NCBI GenBank assembly: GCA_028023455.1
Contig: JAQFVV010006200.1
Location: 6,973,506-7,037,505, forward strand
DNA: 64,000 bases
Direction: 5' to 3'
DNA from: Epiperipatus broadwayi
Lineage: Eukaryota; Onychophora; Udeonychophora; Euonychophora; Peripatidae
Below the pieces are notes generated by a model. The model saw only the letters and a program-made list of their open reading frames with translations, did no database searches and was not told the origin of the DNA. The position numbers and the translations under genes were made by a program. Below, piece after piece: positions 1-12,779 of the stretch; the stretch's first letter is position 1; each line of letters starts with the position of its first letter.

Positions 1-3000
1 TATATATAGAAAGAATTTCAATTATATTAATGAAATTTAAATTCCCTATGCATTGTAACTTTACAAGATTATTATATTTTTAAATCCATAGAGAGTTATG
101 AATTTTATAAGAATAAAAGTCCTACACCATTTTGCTCTTTCTTTTCCCCACAGTAAATGCATACAGAATATTTTTTCTGTGATACCATAAATTAAAAGAC
201 AACAAAATAAAAAAAATTTAATAGATATTCTTTCCATAATATAAACAAAATAAATCCTATATGCATACATATCTACAATTTTAAAACAATTTATTTCAAA
301 TCATTTCAGGATAAAATAATGTATAGTGGGCTTTAACCAGCCATTTTTTTCTGTTGCAATAAAACAGTTGTTTTTACTGTTTTCTTTTATAATGAATAAA
401 AACTTTTTTCATTATATATTAAATTTTTTATTAAAAGTAGAGTTTTAAACTGTCTTAAAAAATGTAAATTTTGGAAATAAAAAGAATAATAAACATAAAT
501 AAATAATTAAACATGAATTCACTTTTAGCCTTCAGGTTACAAAAATGTACTTTAATAAAAAGAAATCCAGAAAATTTCTATTAGGAACACAAATTTTGAT
601 AAAGAATAAGTATAAACAACAAAATTGTTTTTTAAAGTATTAAAATTTTACTTACATTTACAAAAAAAAAAAAAAAAAATGACATTTTGGAAATCAGTAC
701 TTTTTATTTAACAATAAGTGTTACTTATTTAACATTAGTTACTTCCTGCCTACTATTAGTAAATTTTCTGCTAAAAACAAACAAATAAATATTTTCAAAT
801 ATAAGTTGAATGTATGCATCAAGAACTTGCAGAAAAGCAAAATATTTTACAAACCTAAAATAAGTAAATAAATTCTGTATAAAATTGTGTTTTTCAATTT
901 TTCTCAAGCCAAAGTCAACTTATCAAAAACCAAAGCTGCAAATGCACATGGAAAATCTTGTAAATCAGCAACTTTTTATTTCCTTAAATAATTTTTTAAA
1001 TCAAAAGTACTGACATCTAGGTATTTTAATTAGAACTAATATTAATCAAACAAATGATATAGAGAGCAAAAATGAAGCCCTCTAAGACCATATGTAGTGC
1101 TAGCACAATGTAGCATCATAGGTGGTGAAAAACTATTAACTTATTGTTAGTTTATGAAACTATTACACAGACTACTATCTTATTATTCATTTTATAAAAG
1201 CATTTCACTAAACTTTTATTTAAAAAATAGAAGAAAAACTGCAAGAATAAACATAATTCAAAAATAGATTTTGTACTATTGAAAATCAACAAATATCATA
1301 TAAAATAATTCAGTGAATTTCTGTCAGAATAATTTATACACATTATGAGAAGTTTTGTATTATTTAATTCATAAGTACATGCATACATAGAAGACCTCAT
1401 TATAGTGATAGCACTGGTTATTTTTTTGGACATAGCTAAAACTTTCCTAACATACTTCAATTTTTTTTCAAATAATTTACATATAGCTAGTTGTCCAATT
1501 ATCTAATAATAAACATGTGTCTATCTATTTTTAGCTGGGGGTCAGCCAAAAAAACATCAATCCTATTTCAAATACAGTAATTGGATGAGTATATTAATTG
1601 TTCAGCTCTTTAAAAGTAGATAGGTATGTCTAAGTGACTGTTTTCATGCAATAATATTTATGCATAATTAATTTGTTATTGCTTATTATCTTTTAACTGC
1701 AATTTACTTTAACCCCCCCCCATTTACAATTAAATGTTTGTTTGAATGAAGAAGAAATAGGTAGCAGACAAATTGAAAACTGCTTTCTTAAAAGTTTGAT
1801 AACATTAGATGTAAAAAAATCACTTTACACTAGAGACATCTGTTAGGAAAAATGAATAATTTAATGGATACCAGTTAAACAAATTTCCAGATGATTTTTA
1901 GCCAATTAGGCTTCATCATTGAAAAACACTAAATAGTATATTTGAACTCAAGCCAGCTTGTTCTATAGTTATGTGGTTTGACATTGGATTAGAAGCTATA
2001 TATTTAAAATCACACTTACATATTAACTATAGATAACATTGATACTTTAGCAAAATAATAGTCTATAATAAAGAAAAACATCACATTAAATCTCTTAGTT
2101 CACTATTAGCATCCGTTTTAAAAACAATAATTATTCTATTCTGAACCAATACTTGTAAATATAAGTAATGAATAAAGAATTTATGGTACTGTTATACAAA
2201 AATGGCTTGAGTTCAAAACCTTAGAATGCTTAAAATTTTAAGTTTTAAATACCCTAAAAAGTATAGATAGTTGTGGAATGTTTTATGCATTCCAATGCTT
2301 TTCACTAATTAAAGCTAAAAGCTAAGTTTGAGAATTTGTATACCAACGCTACCTGGTGTTTATTAGTAGAAAACTCATATTGACTCTTGAATGGAGATAT
2401 TAAATAGAGTATTAATTTTATTACAGTTTCAAATGCATACAGGGAAAGTCAAGTAATACTTTGTATGATAAATGTAAAACTTAGAATTGTATAAAAAAGA
2501 TACATTGTAGAAGAACAAGGATATTAACGTTAAAAATATTATTATTATTAAGAAAAGAAAATTAAAAAGTATAGAAAGTCGCAATAAATTTTAGACATTT
2601 GAAAAGTGAAAAAGAGAATAAAATTGCAGGTCTTTGAATTGTGACACTGGAAGCAAATACTGAAGGTCACGTGGATGTACAGAATATCAAATTAAAAACA
2701 TTTGTATATGATAAAAAGAAAAGATGAAATGTTGGGACATTCCATCAAAGATATATAGAATGAAAAGTGCAATGTTCGAAAATAAAATAAGAAAAGTGAT
2801 TAGAATAAGCAGATGGGGGAAAATGAATAAATAGAAGTAAAATAAAAAATACTACTGTGTGATAAAATAAATATGCAATGAAAAGGACTATATTGAAACA
2901 TAGATGTAAAAATGTAAAAACTCATAAAAAAATTCAAATAGTTAGAACTAATTTATAAGAAATCATTATAGTCTTTTATATCATGAAAATATATAAAAAA

Positions 3001-3290
3001 AATTATAAATTCATATACTATGATATAAAATTATTACTTTGTTTTTATTAATTAACAATGTTTAGGAAGTTTTTGAAATATTTAGTAAGGTTTCTTTTTA
3101 ATTATTTTTCCTATCTTTTTTAAATATGAATTAAATAAAAAATACAGTATTGAAAATAAATTCATATGACATTATGTAATTTTGCTGAGTTTTTCAATAT
3201 TAATTAAATTAATGTTGACAAATTTACTGGGAATGGTAAAGAATTCTATTTAGTAATTTTGAATATATATATATATATTAAAATATTAAC
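1..3290. other. AT-rich DNA without recognisable gene
   Basis: No ORF here has recognisable protein content; the short ORFs are random AT-rich frames. There is an A-run near 661-679 and a C-run at 1713-1721. I saw no terminal repeats or RNA genes. Confidence 0.6.
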
Positions 3291-3300
3291 GTATTGCTAC

Positions 3301-3345
3301 TTAAGATGGCGGAATACGCCGAAGCTGGCTGTAGCAAAAGATATT
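3301..3345 (+). other. GC-richer spot with ATGGCGG start context
   Basis: AAGATGGCGG at 3303-3312 is a strong eukaryotic start context in otherwise AT-rich DNA. The frame from the ATG at 3306 runs only about 13 codons (MAEYAEAGCSKRY) before a stop. GGCG..CGCC also forms a small palindrome. It could be a first-exon tip or the 5' end of a decayed mobile element; no partner exon is visible. Confidence 0.2.
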
Positions 3346-3739
3346 AATCTTCAATTTTTTTAAAAAATTTTTGTAGTTTTATTCTAGTGGATTGTTTTAT
3401 TATACTTATATTATTTGATATTATATATATATTAGATTTATTTATGCAAGCATTACTTTCTTGTTGATAAGAACATTATACTAAAATTTTGATTGGATTA
3501 CATTGTTATCATCCAGGTAGTAAAAGTCATTTGAATGGTTGTCACAGATGCTACGAGCAGAAAAACATATATATGTATTTTACTCAGAAAAATCTTGACT
3601 TTAATGTGTATTTATATATTTTTTTATTAATTCTAATATTCTTATGGATAAACAATGATTTTTTTTATTATTCTTTTCTGGAGATTCCATGTAGTAATTA
3701 AAATAGCTAAATAGCTAATGTTTCAGTACAATAACAAGT

Positions 3740-4893
3740 ACTTTTCTCAGATCTTTTTTCTCAAATCATAAGAATGTTTGTGAGATTAAAAATCATTATT
3801 TTTTTCTTATCATTATTTCCTCCTTATACTCAAATTCCATTGGTTGAGAAGTTTTAAAAAATATTTTATTCTCCAATCGCTTCTTTCAAATATTATTTAT
3901 TTTCTTTAATCTTGGGCTTTTAAAAAATCCTGGCTAGTTAATTTAATATGTGAATAAATGGTTGATGAATTAGATTTTTCTCTAACTGCCAAAATATGTT
4001 CTTCATATGTTTATTTTACAATTGGTCTGTCCAATGTATAAATGTAAACAAACTCCACATGGAATTTTATATACAGCATGACACTAAAGAATTTTCTCTT
4101 TCTGGCATGGAAATACTTCATTATTTTTTTTAAATGTAGCATCAATTGTGTGGATATTATTTTTCTTTAAAACATTACGGATTTTATCAGTTACTCCCTT
4201 TATATGTGGCAGAAAAGTCTTACTTTTTGAAGTACCAAAATCTTTTTTCTTAATATATAAAAAAGGTCTTTTAATAATCCTGTAATCAAAACCATATGAA
4301 GAAGCATTTTTTTAATAGCATAGATATCTTTGGGATAATGGTTGTCATTAGAAAGTTTCTTAGATCTATCTAACAATATCTTTGCCACTGAAAATAATTG
4401 AATTGGATGGTGATGAGAAGACAAATGTAGATTCCTCCCAGTTTGGGTTTGCTTTCTATATATACCATGGATTAAGGAACCATTCTTCTTTCTTTCAATT
4501 AAAACATCTAAGAATGGAAGTTGGTTATTATTTTCTACTTCCATACTAAATTTGATGGTGGTGTGAAAAGAATTTTAAAAAATTAATAATTCATCAAGAG
4601 CATGCTTACCATGAGGCCAAATAACAAAGGTATTATCAACATACATCAGCCACACAAATGATTTTTAACTGTTGATATCAAACTTTTCTTTTCCAAGTTC
4701 TCTATAAAAGTTGAAGTCAATGCTGGAGAAATCATTGAGCCCATAGCTAAACCTGATATTTGTTTATACATCTGACCATCAAAGACAAAACAATGTATTT
4801 AATAAGCAGTGTTCAATTAAACTCACAACAAAATCAGGCAATTAAATATTTTTTAAAACTTCAATAACTTTCTTCACAGGCACACTAATATAT
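3740..4893 (-). pseudogene. Penelope-like element fragment: RT palm through GIY-YIG region
   Basis: This is a relic of a Penelope-like retroelement. PLE proteins join a reverse transcriptase to a GIY-YIG endonuclease that nicks target DNA. Reading leftward, an MYKQISGLAMGSMISP segment (RT motif 4 area) lies near 4735-4780. MYVDNTFV (the YVDD active-site motif with the second Asp read as Asn) lies near 4618-4645. ENNNQLPFLDVLIERKK lies near 4490-4540. An endonuclease start like VYKIPCGVCLHLYIGQT lies near 4020-4080. The last part, about 3760-3950, matches the fragment at 7556-7793. Several stops and frameshifts break it, and the 5' part of the RT is missing: the fragment begins exactly where the left arm of the 4895-5606 inverted repeat ends. 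The longest open piece is 114 codons (4200-4544). It is not functional. Confidence 0.85.
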
Positions 4894-5070
4894 ATATATA
4901 ATTCTTTGAAAAACAATACAATAATTAATACAATAAATAATATTTTAAAAACAAATATCTACTATAATTTAATAGAAGTACTTTTGACTATCTAAGTAGT
5001 CATTATCAACTATATTCAAATTCAGTTACAAAAAACATTATAAATGTATACAAAACAATTACATCATACA

Positions 5071-5220
5071 TCAATTTTCCCACAATTCATTAATTTTTAT
5101 ATTAGCAGCTTGTCTATTTATCAAATGCTGCTTTCCGTTTCTTATTAACATAGTTTCTTTAATTTTACATTTATTATTTCTTTCAACACATAAAATCTTA
5201 ACTTTATTAAAATCAAAACC
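5071..5220 (-). pseudogene. PLE GIY-YIG C-terminal fragment (left arm)
   Basis: The frame reads GFDFNKVKILC..ERN and ends in an INELWEN-like tail, with its stop at 5071-5073. This resembles the C-terminal stretch after the endonuclease core in Penelope-like proteins. It is the mirror copy of 5275-5427 with a few substitutions and an indel. Everything upstream of the last ~50 codons is absent. Confidence 0.65.
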
Positions 5221-5274
5221 ATATATACATGTAACATTATGATCAAAGAATACTGAAGATGATATGTCATTATT

Positions 5275-5427
5275 GGTTTTGATTTTAATAAAGTTAAGAT
5301 TTTATGTATTGAAAGAAATAATAATAAACGTAAAATTAAAGAAGCTATGTTAATAAGAAACGGAAAGCAGCATTTGATAAATAGACAAGCTGCTAATATA
5401 AAAATTAATGAATTGTGGGAAAATTGA
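5275..5427 (+). pseudogene. PLE GIY-YIG C-terminal fragment (right arm)
   Basis: An uninterrupted frame runs from GFDFNKVKILCIERN through a Lys/Arg/Asn-rich stretch to NELWEN and the TGA at 5425-5427. The pattern FDF.KVKIL..ERN followed by KEAMLIRNG is typical of the end of Penelope-like GIY-YIG proteins (family knowledge). It is 5' truncated at the inverted-repeat spacer. Confidence 0.7.
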
Positions 5428-5609
5428 TGTATGATGTAATTGTTTTGTATACATTTATAATGTTTTTTTGTAACTGAATTTGAATATAGTTGATAATGAC
5501 TACTTAGATAGTTGAAAGTACTTCTATTAAATTATAGTAGATATTTGTTTTTAAAATATTATTTACTATATTAATTACTGTATTGTTTTTCGAAGAATTA
5601 TACATATTT

Positions 5610-7250
5610 GTTTATAATTGGAATATAGACATTGATTACTAATTTATAAATATATGTTGGTGCAGGCGCGCGTGTGTGTTAAATAAAAGGTGACCAATAT
5701 TCATGGCCTGTAAAATTGTAAATGTATACATTCATAACAATTTTTCATTATCAGAATAATTGAGATTAAAATAGTACCCTGATTTAGTTGGATACTTTCC
5801 TTACAATTGCATGTTTTTAGCTATATTGACTTAATCAAATATACGTATGTGTTTATATATGTGCAGATATATATCTGTGTAGATTGGTCAGAAGACTTTC
5901 AGAATCAATTAATATGCTCACTTAATACATATAAAGAGTATTTTTTAAAAGAAAATGCTAAAAATAATTCTTGAAGTAAGAAAACTAAAAATCTATATAG
6001 TCTTATAATGTTTTGATGTTTTTCTGAAGATTTTCAATGATTGCAAATATTATAGTATTTGTATCCTTTGGCCATAATCTTTACTGTTTTTAAAAAGATT
6101 TGAATTTTATTTATATTTTAGTCCTTTTTAAAATATGTTTCTGACCTTTCCAGAGACAGTCTAGCATGGATATTGCTTTAGAAGGTGATGCATGAACCAA
6201 CTAAGTGAATCATCTAAAGACAATAGTTGATAGAAATTCAGGGTACAGTACTTGTCTATGAGAGCATACCTGGTTTCTTCCTGCCTTTAAGTCATTTTAG
6301 TATGGCAATCTATAATGTTTGAAAGATACTTATTAACTCTGCTCTTTAAAAAAATAAAAATTCAGAAAGACCTTCATTGAAAAGTATATTGAATTTCTAT
6401 TGACTATTACGTTGACATAATAGCTTAGTTTTAGTCTAAAGCAGATTTCTATATTCATGAATCTGAAAGTCATTGATTCAATCCACATGCTAAAACTCTT
6501 ACTGATCAGGAAACAATGAGGGAAAAAATAGAGACAATACTGAAAATGCTATGTTCTATGCTATCCTGTGTGATATTAATATTTAAAAGAATATGGAAAA
6601 ATATAAGTAAAGTTTGATATTTTTTTTTTATAAACAATGAAACAATTTAATCAGATGATGGAAATGCCTAGTTACTTTGTCATATACAAGCTGAGAACTT
6701 TAAATGCGTTAATTTATAATATTGATGTACATATATAGATATGTAACATATTTTAGCTGAAGATAATGGAATAGTGCCATCAAAAATAACTATTGATTAT
6801 AAAAAACAATAATAGTAACAATGGATTTATAATTGAAATGAATTTTGAACAAAATAAAATGCTTAAAATTAAAAAAATAACTTGTCATTCGTTTTCTAAA
6901 CTGTAGTGGCCAGTGATTCAGCTCACTTTGTCAATTGCCTAAAGAGTAATTCTTTAATATAGAAATAGAATATTCCAAAGTAAGTTTTTTTCTTTAAGTA
7001 GTCAATTTAAAGCCAGCATACGTAGTCGTGTAATATTGGTCAATAGGCATATAGCCATTTTTAGATAAAAAATAAAGTAAAAGAGGACACACTTTCAATT
7101 ATCATTAGTTAATTAGTCAAATAATTAATATCCATACCTATAATATTTCTTCCAGTTTTAGAGTTTTCTTCTTCTAATAGTCTTTCAACATTATTTTTTA
7201 CTTGATGAATCTTTAACAATGCTCAAACATAAATGTGTCCATGATGTTAA
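5610..7250. other. AT-rich stretch, nothing recognised
   Basis: There is a short GC-rich CA/GC tract at 5664-5680. I saw no coding sequence, terminal repeats or RNA gene. Confidence 0.5.
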
Positions 7251-7255
7251 TTTCA

Positions 7256-7448
7256 AATAATAATGATTCCAACACAATTGAAATAAAGCAACTATATAAA
7301 AATAAATATTTTCTTTATTATTGAACCGGTTTTTAACCTTAAATGTATTTTGAAAAGGCCCTAATATAGGGTGAAAACTTGTTCATTAATAAAGAAAATA
7401 TTTATTTTTATATAATTGTTTCATTTCTATTGTGTTGGAATCATTATT
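7256..7448. repeat. Inverted repeat, arms ~68 bp, PLE-associated
   Basis: The left arm (about 7256-7325, starting AATAATGATTCCAACACAAT) matches the reverse complement of about 7380-7448. The loop contains GGCCCTAATATAGGGTGAAAAC, which resembles a decayed hammerhead stem II followed by GAAAC. It lies just beyond the 3' end of the PLE fragment at 7556-7793, so it may derive from that element's terminal region. Confidence 0.75.
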
Positions 7449-7555
7449 TATTTGATGAAATATGAATTTATAACCACCTATAACAGTTTGGTAGATTAGC
7501 AGTCTTCTTCAGATATATAAATTCTGACATATCAGCAGAATATCAAGTACCTTCT

Positions 7556-7793
7556 TCAGAGCATCCTCTTTCTCAAATCATAAGAATGTGTGTGAGATTT
7601 AAAATTGTTTTTATCATTTTCTTTCTCCTCATATTTAAATTCTATTGGTTGAGAAGTTTTAAAATTTATTTTCTCTTCCAATAGCTTCTTCCAAATGTTG
7701 TTAATCTTCTTTAATTCACACCTTTCATTTATGCTCTTGGGCCTTTTAAAAATCTCTTTAGCTTCTCTTAGCAATCTCTGGTCATATTGTTCA
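7556..7793 (-). pseudogene. PLE C-terminal fragment
   Basis: The minus frame YDQRLLREAKEIFKRPKS..., followed by IWKKLL, resembles the region after the GIY-YIG core of Penelope-like proteins (REA.EI.K.P....N). Its tail KSHTHSYDLRKRML and stop at 7556 match the 3' end of the fragment at 3760-3950, so both come from one family. The upstream end of the ORF reads into a TA microsatellite and is not element sequence. There is no endonuclease core, so it is a dead fragment. Confidence 0.7.
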
Positions 7794-7888
7794 AATAATA
7801 ATAATAATATGACATCTTTTATCCATGAAAATATTAGAATTAACATACACACATATATATATTCAAATAATATTTTAAATGCATCTTT

Positions 7889-7911
7889 TATATATATATA
7901 TATATATATAT
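7889..7911. repeat. (TA)n microsatellite
   Basis: An alternating TA run of about 22 bases, directly visible. Confidence 0.95.
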
Positions 7912-7949
7912 TCATTTCCATAAACTTAAGAAGCTAAAAGTATTTAATC

Positions 7950-10900
7950 TGTATGTGTGAGCATATAATTTAAAAAATATATAAATGTTACATAAATCTG
8001 TTGAAGCAAAGATCATTCAAACTACATACAAATAATATTAAAATTTCATAAAAACTCATAATCTAAATGACAATTACACAAAATGTATTTATTTATCTAT
8101 ATAGCCAATAAAAAAAAATTTACTCCAAAATTTCCTGTAGAGAGAGTATAAAAATTTTTAAAATAGTTTCTTTAAAAAAACAAACAGAAAAATCATTAAT
8201 TTATAAATTAAAAAGATATATTATTGAGAGATATTTAAAAAATAATTTTTTTATAATTATTTTCAAATTTAAAAGAATTTTATAAAAGATCAATCTAAAT
8301 TAAAATAAGATCTACAATATTTCAGAGTGGTTTTAATAATTGATTTTTTTGTCGTGATGTAATTTGTATAACATTTTAATGATAGTATCTCAATATTTAT
8401 ATTGGAATTTTATAGTAAATAGTTCTAAATAAATGATAAAGATTATATACTTTACTTTTTCATTTTTATTACTAGATGGTAGGATTTATTTGCAAAAAAA
8501 ATAAAACTTTATGATTCTACAGTCAAATTGCAGAATTCAAATTGCAGAAAATGATAGCACTTATATTTTGTTTACTGAGCAGAAATTATTAAAAAATAAT
8601 TTATTTGTTTCACAGATTTTTTTATCATTTTAAACATGTCTTTATTTGAAAAATATAATATATAAGCTTGGGGAGGCAAAAAAAAAAAACAGTCTAGCTA
8701 GCATAAAAAAAAACTTTACTTTTTAATTTTTTGAAATAAATTTGTAGGTTTTACTTTTTTTTTAATCTTTTAGTTATGTTTAAAATTAATTTTAGTGATA
8801 AATTTTATTTAATATGGAGTTTTATTTTTTAAAACTTTATTCAAACTAAAGGCCACTTATATAAACAAAATTAAATTTTACAAAGTTTGTTTCAGTTTAA
8901 GTATATTATTTGTTCATAATCAATAGTGTAATAAATTGTAGCATATATAAATATATATGTAATATTTACATATATTGGTTTATATGTTTGGAAATATGCA
9001 TTAACCCTTCTGTATTCCAACAGTTTTCTTTATTCTCATTAGATTTAAGCTTTCAACTTTCATTTTGATATTAAACCATTATTATTTATCAGAATATTAT
9101 AAATTTGAGCTCATTTAATAGATATTTTTGTTTAGACATGAAATAAATTTTAAAAAGACACATTTAATTTTTGGAATTATTTTAAAAATTAGATTTTAAT
9201 CAAAACAAAATACTGTCACATCATCAAATTTCATGTGGAGCCAATTCAATTTGCAAAATGAACAAAATCTTCTTTGATGTTTGTTTTAAAAAGCTGAATG
9301 AATTATTTTTAATAACTACTAAATCTATCAATTTATGCTTTAGAAGTTTAAAATTTTTTAATAAATTTTACAATTTCACTAAATATTATAACAACCTGAT
9401 GAGTGACCTCATTTCTAGATAGCTGTGTTTTCCATGATCATAATCTCCATAGCAACAATATTTAGAAGAATATATTCTTTTATATTTAAAAATAAAACAT
9501 TTCTGTAAAAAATAAATATGTAATAATATTTATTTTTAATAATTATTACACAATTTTGATACAGATATAATCATAAACTTTCCCAAAAAATCAAGTCTTT
9601 AGATCATTGTAATATCTTCTTGACCATCATAATATTTCCTTAAAGTACACTCACAAAGTTCAAGATCACAAAATATACAATGACTATTCATCATTGTGTG
9701 TTTTCAGTTACTTTGAAATAATGGTTATTTGATTTTCATGACATCTTTTGAATATTTTGGAAATTGAAATATTACAAAATAAATATATGTGAATTTTAAA
9801 GTCGTAAAAAAAAGCTTCACAAAATTTTCAGCAGAGGGTGAAAAACACAAATTTTACTTTTAGAAATCTCAGACGAAGTTCAACCATCTCACAATAAGAC
9901 CTGCTTAAATGTTTTTAGATTTTTAATTTTAGAAAAATTAATATATTTATATAATATATTCAAAATAAAATGTCAATCCAATGAGTACTATAGATTAGTG
10001 AAATGTTCTTCAGCCATAGCATAAGTTTTTCAATGAAAGAGTGAGCCACCTTTTATGATGCATATTTTCAATATATAGAGGAAAGTCTGAAATATTTAGG
10101 CTAGAGGAAGGGTAGAATTTTAAATCAATCATGTAATTTATTTCCAATATTTTAAAATCAATTGACATTTTTAGTTGACATGTCTGAGATTTGTCTCAGT
10201 TTTAAACATTGTTAAGAAAGACTAAAATGTTAAAAAATATGTAATGTTTAACCCTTACTGTGCCATGTTATATATATATTGTAACCATTAGTTTCTTCCA
10301 TGGAGAAACAACGAGGGGTAAATTCAGTGTAACATTAGTTTTAACATAATCTAAGAAAAAATTATTTTTTTTATCAAAATGTTAAGTTAAATAAAAGTTG
10401 GTATTTCAAAATTACAATGTATAAGTATAGAGAGGGAAGGAGGGTGATCGCCTTGCGTGCATTATAAAACTTTAAAACAGTTAATTAAGAACATAATAAA
10501 AATAAAATTGAATCAACGATAGTTTAAAAATGAAAGTTGATATCAGGAATAAAATTTTAACTTACTAATTTTAGCGATTGATTAATATTTAGTTATGTGG
10601 AGAGATAACTCTTCAAATTTCAAAAGATTATAAAATCAGTGTACTGTTAATTAAAGTAACAATAAGTACAATGTTAGTAATTAGTATTTATATGTGCGTG
10701 CATGTATGTGTGTGTGATGTATGTAATTTTAATTATACAGAAAATCTGAAGATCTTATACATCATATAGTACACAATTCGATAGTGTTTTGAGAGGGGTA
10801 TTATTTTATATGGGTATTAAAGAAATCCATTATGGTTTTCACTCATAAATCCTTAAGCAACATTTAGTCTATTCATTTTTATTAAAATAATTTTTTATAA

Positions 10901-12200
10901 AATTTTCCAATATTTTCTTTTTACACTTTTTTTTTGTAGTTGTTCAGACTGGGAAAAATCTCTCAAACACACATGGGAAAGAAGGTTTGTGAATAAGTAA
11001 TGCCAAGACTAAAATTGAACAATCCAATTAAAAAGTAATATTAGGGGGCAAAGTATAAACAGTTAGATCAGAAAAATGATCGATGGATAGATTCAATAAA
11101 ACTAAGCTGATATTTACGCTAAAGATCTTTAAAAATTTTGTGCTAAATGAACACGCACTAATTCCGTTTCAAACTATCGTCTGACTAAAGTTATTAGTTT
11201 TTATTTAAAAAGTGTATATTGTATATCTTATTAATGGAGCACTAGAAGGTTAATAGGCAAACTTATCTCCTCTATTAGGTCAATTGGTGCCAAAAATTTT
11301 ACCAATCTATAAAAAAATCAGTACTCCCATTCGGAAGCATAGATTTACATATCCAAGAATATCTCAGGTACAGACTTATATTGTCACTTGTCTTTTATTG
11401 AATAATTTAATAAGTAAATTTGGATGGATCATTGTACTATAAACTTTTATTACCCTTAATCTTATATGGAATAAGTCATTTTTAATATTTGAATGTTTTA
11501 TTTTTATTACAAACTTTCTGCTTCAAATATTTAATTTTAATACTGGAATAAATGGATTATAAACGGAATAAAAGGCTGAAAGAGTAATAATAATAGATGC
11601 CAATCTTATTTTCTTTATATTTAACTCAAGACATAATATAATTAAAAGAATAACTTATACTTCCTGTAATTACGATTCTCTGAGTAAACCTTTGAATTCT
11701 CTTAAGAGAATAGTTATAAAATTAAGTTTAAAAATTCTAGTCAAAACAATTCTTTTTAATAAATGCAATGAGCAAAGAAGTCTAAATAATTTTTTTTTTA
11801 AAGTATTAAAGTATTACTAACGTAAATATAGCATCTATGAAATATTTTCAATGCAATAAATTGTGCATGTATCTTATAAAAATGAATTAAATGTTATTAT
11901 AAGTGTCTATTACAAAAGGAAACCTGAAATAATGTAAGCCAATCCAAAGGATAACGTACTGCTGAAATAATTAAAATTAAATTCATATCAGAAAATTTCT
12001 TAAGAAAGAAGTAATTTAATAAATGTGTAAATTATTGTGCTATATTATGAATATTATGGAAATTGGATCTTTAAGTAGCTACTATATTAAATGTGTTTTA
12101 ACGTCATTGTTGCACCAAATAAACATTAATATTTTGGACAGCTTCAGTGATATTCTACCATGGCCATGCATGCATTTTATTTTATTTTTTCCATTTAAAA
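7950..12200. other. AT-rich stretch, nothing recognised
   Basis: No coding motif, repeat boundary or RNA gene is visible. TTAACCCTT words at 9002 and 10249 have no partner ends. Confidence 0.5.
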
Positions 12201-12225
12201 ATGATATATGTTTTTTCTTCTGACA

Positions 12226-12290
12226 GTTTACACTTTGCAGGAGGATAATTGCCAGCATCCCCAATGGACCAAGAAAAAGACAATGCATAA
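12226..12290. other. Short coding-like, GC-richer block (strand unresolved)
   Basis: On the plus strand a pyrimidine tract ending in TTCTTCTGACAG looks like a splice acceptor just before the block. The plus frames then read CRRIIASIPNGPRKRQCIK or QEDNCQHPQWTKKKTMHK. On the minus strand the ATG near 12288 opens MHCLFLGPLGMLAIILLQSVNC, which looks like a signal peptide (hydrophobic core then small polar residues) but has no clear donor after it. One of these may be a real exon; neither matches a family I recognise. Confidence 0.25.
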
Positions 12291-12641
12291 AATTTTTATT
12301 ATTGCATTACATTATGTTTGTATTAATATGTTAGTTAAGAATTAAAAAAAAGTTTTGACCCCATCTTCAATCTAATTTAAAGTTTACAAATAATTTGGTT
12401 TACTACAGTATTGCTGGAGCCCGTTTTTTTTTTTTTTTCTGTATTACAAATGCTAGGGGAGTATGATGTATAAAAGAATTTACAAGATATAGTTATGTTA
12501 ATAATTTAAATTACAATTTTCATGTTTATAGAATTTTTTATATTTCGTATTTTATTGCTATGCTCAGAAGTGTGTGAGTTAAACCATTAAGCAGTACACG
12601 TGATCACCATCTCTTATACTAGCACATAATTGTTTATAAAC

Positions 12642-12771
12642 AAGGCAAAACTCTCCATACAGTAGTGCCATTAGATAGGCATTAGATAGGGATTTTATGC
12701 ACAAGCCTTCTGTCATCTATTGATTACTCTGGTTGGCACAGGGTGGCACTACTGTATGGAGAGTTTGCCTT
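12642..12771. mobile_element. Small foldback element (MITE), 130 bp
   Basis: The 29-bp left end at 12642-12670 (AAGGCAAAACTCTCCATACA...) is matched by the reverse complement of 12744-12771, with one base gap. The interior motif GATAGGGATTTTATGCACAA, followed by GCCTTCTG and GATTACTCT, recurs in the larger element at 39834-40078. This looks like an internally deleted relative that has lost the ribozyme part. No target duplication is clear. Confidence 0.8.
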
Positions 12772-12779
12772 ATAAGTGT

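Larger units (their letters stand above)
4895..5606. repeat. Inverted duplication of a PLE 3' end, arms ~330 bp
   Basis: Bases 4895-5220 and 5275-5606 are reverse complements with only scattered mismatches, around a 54-bp spacer. Each arm carries the last ~50 codons of a GIY-YIG protein plus about 180 bp of 3' non-coding sequence. The left arm lies immediately upstream, in the minus sense, of the truncated RT fragment. Transcription would give a long hairpin. Confidence 0.9.

Noticed and set aside
9395-9415. CTGATGAG word
   Set aside because: No GAAA, no stem II and no cleavage triplet follow; chance match.
9000-10330. TTAACCCTT words that resemble piggyBac ends
   Set aside because: No matching opposite end or paired TTAA could be found.
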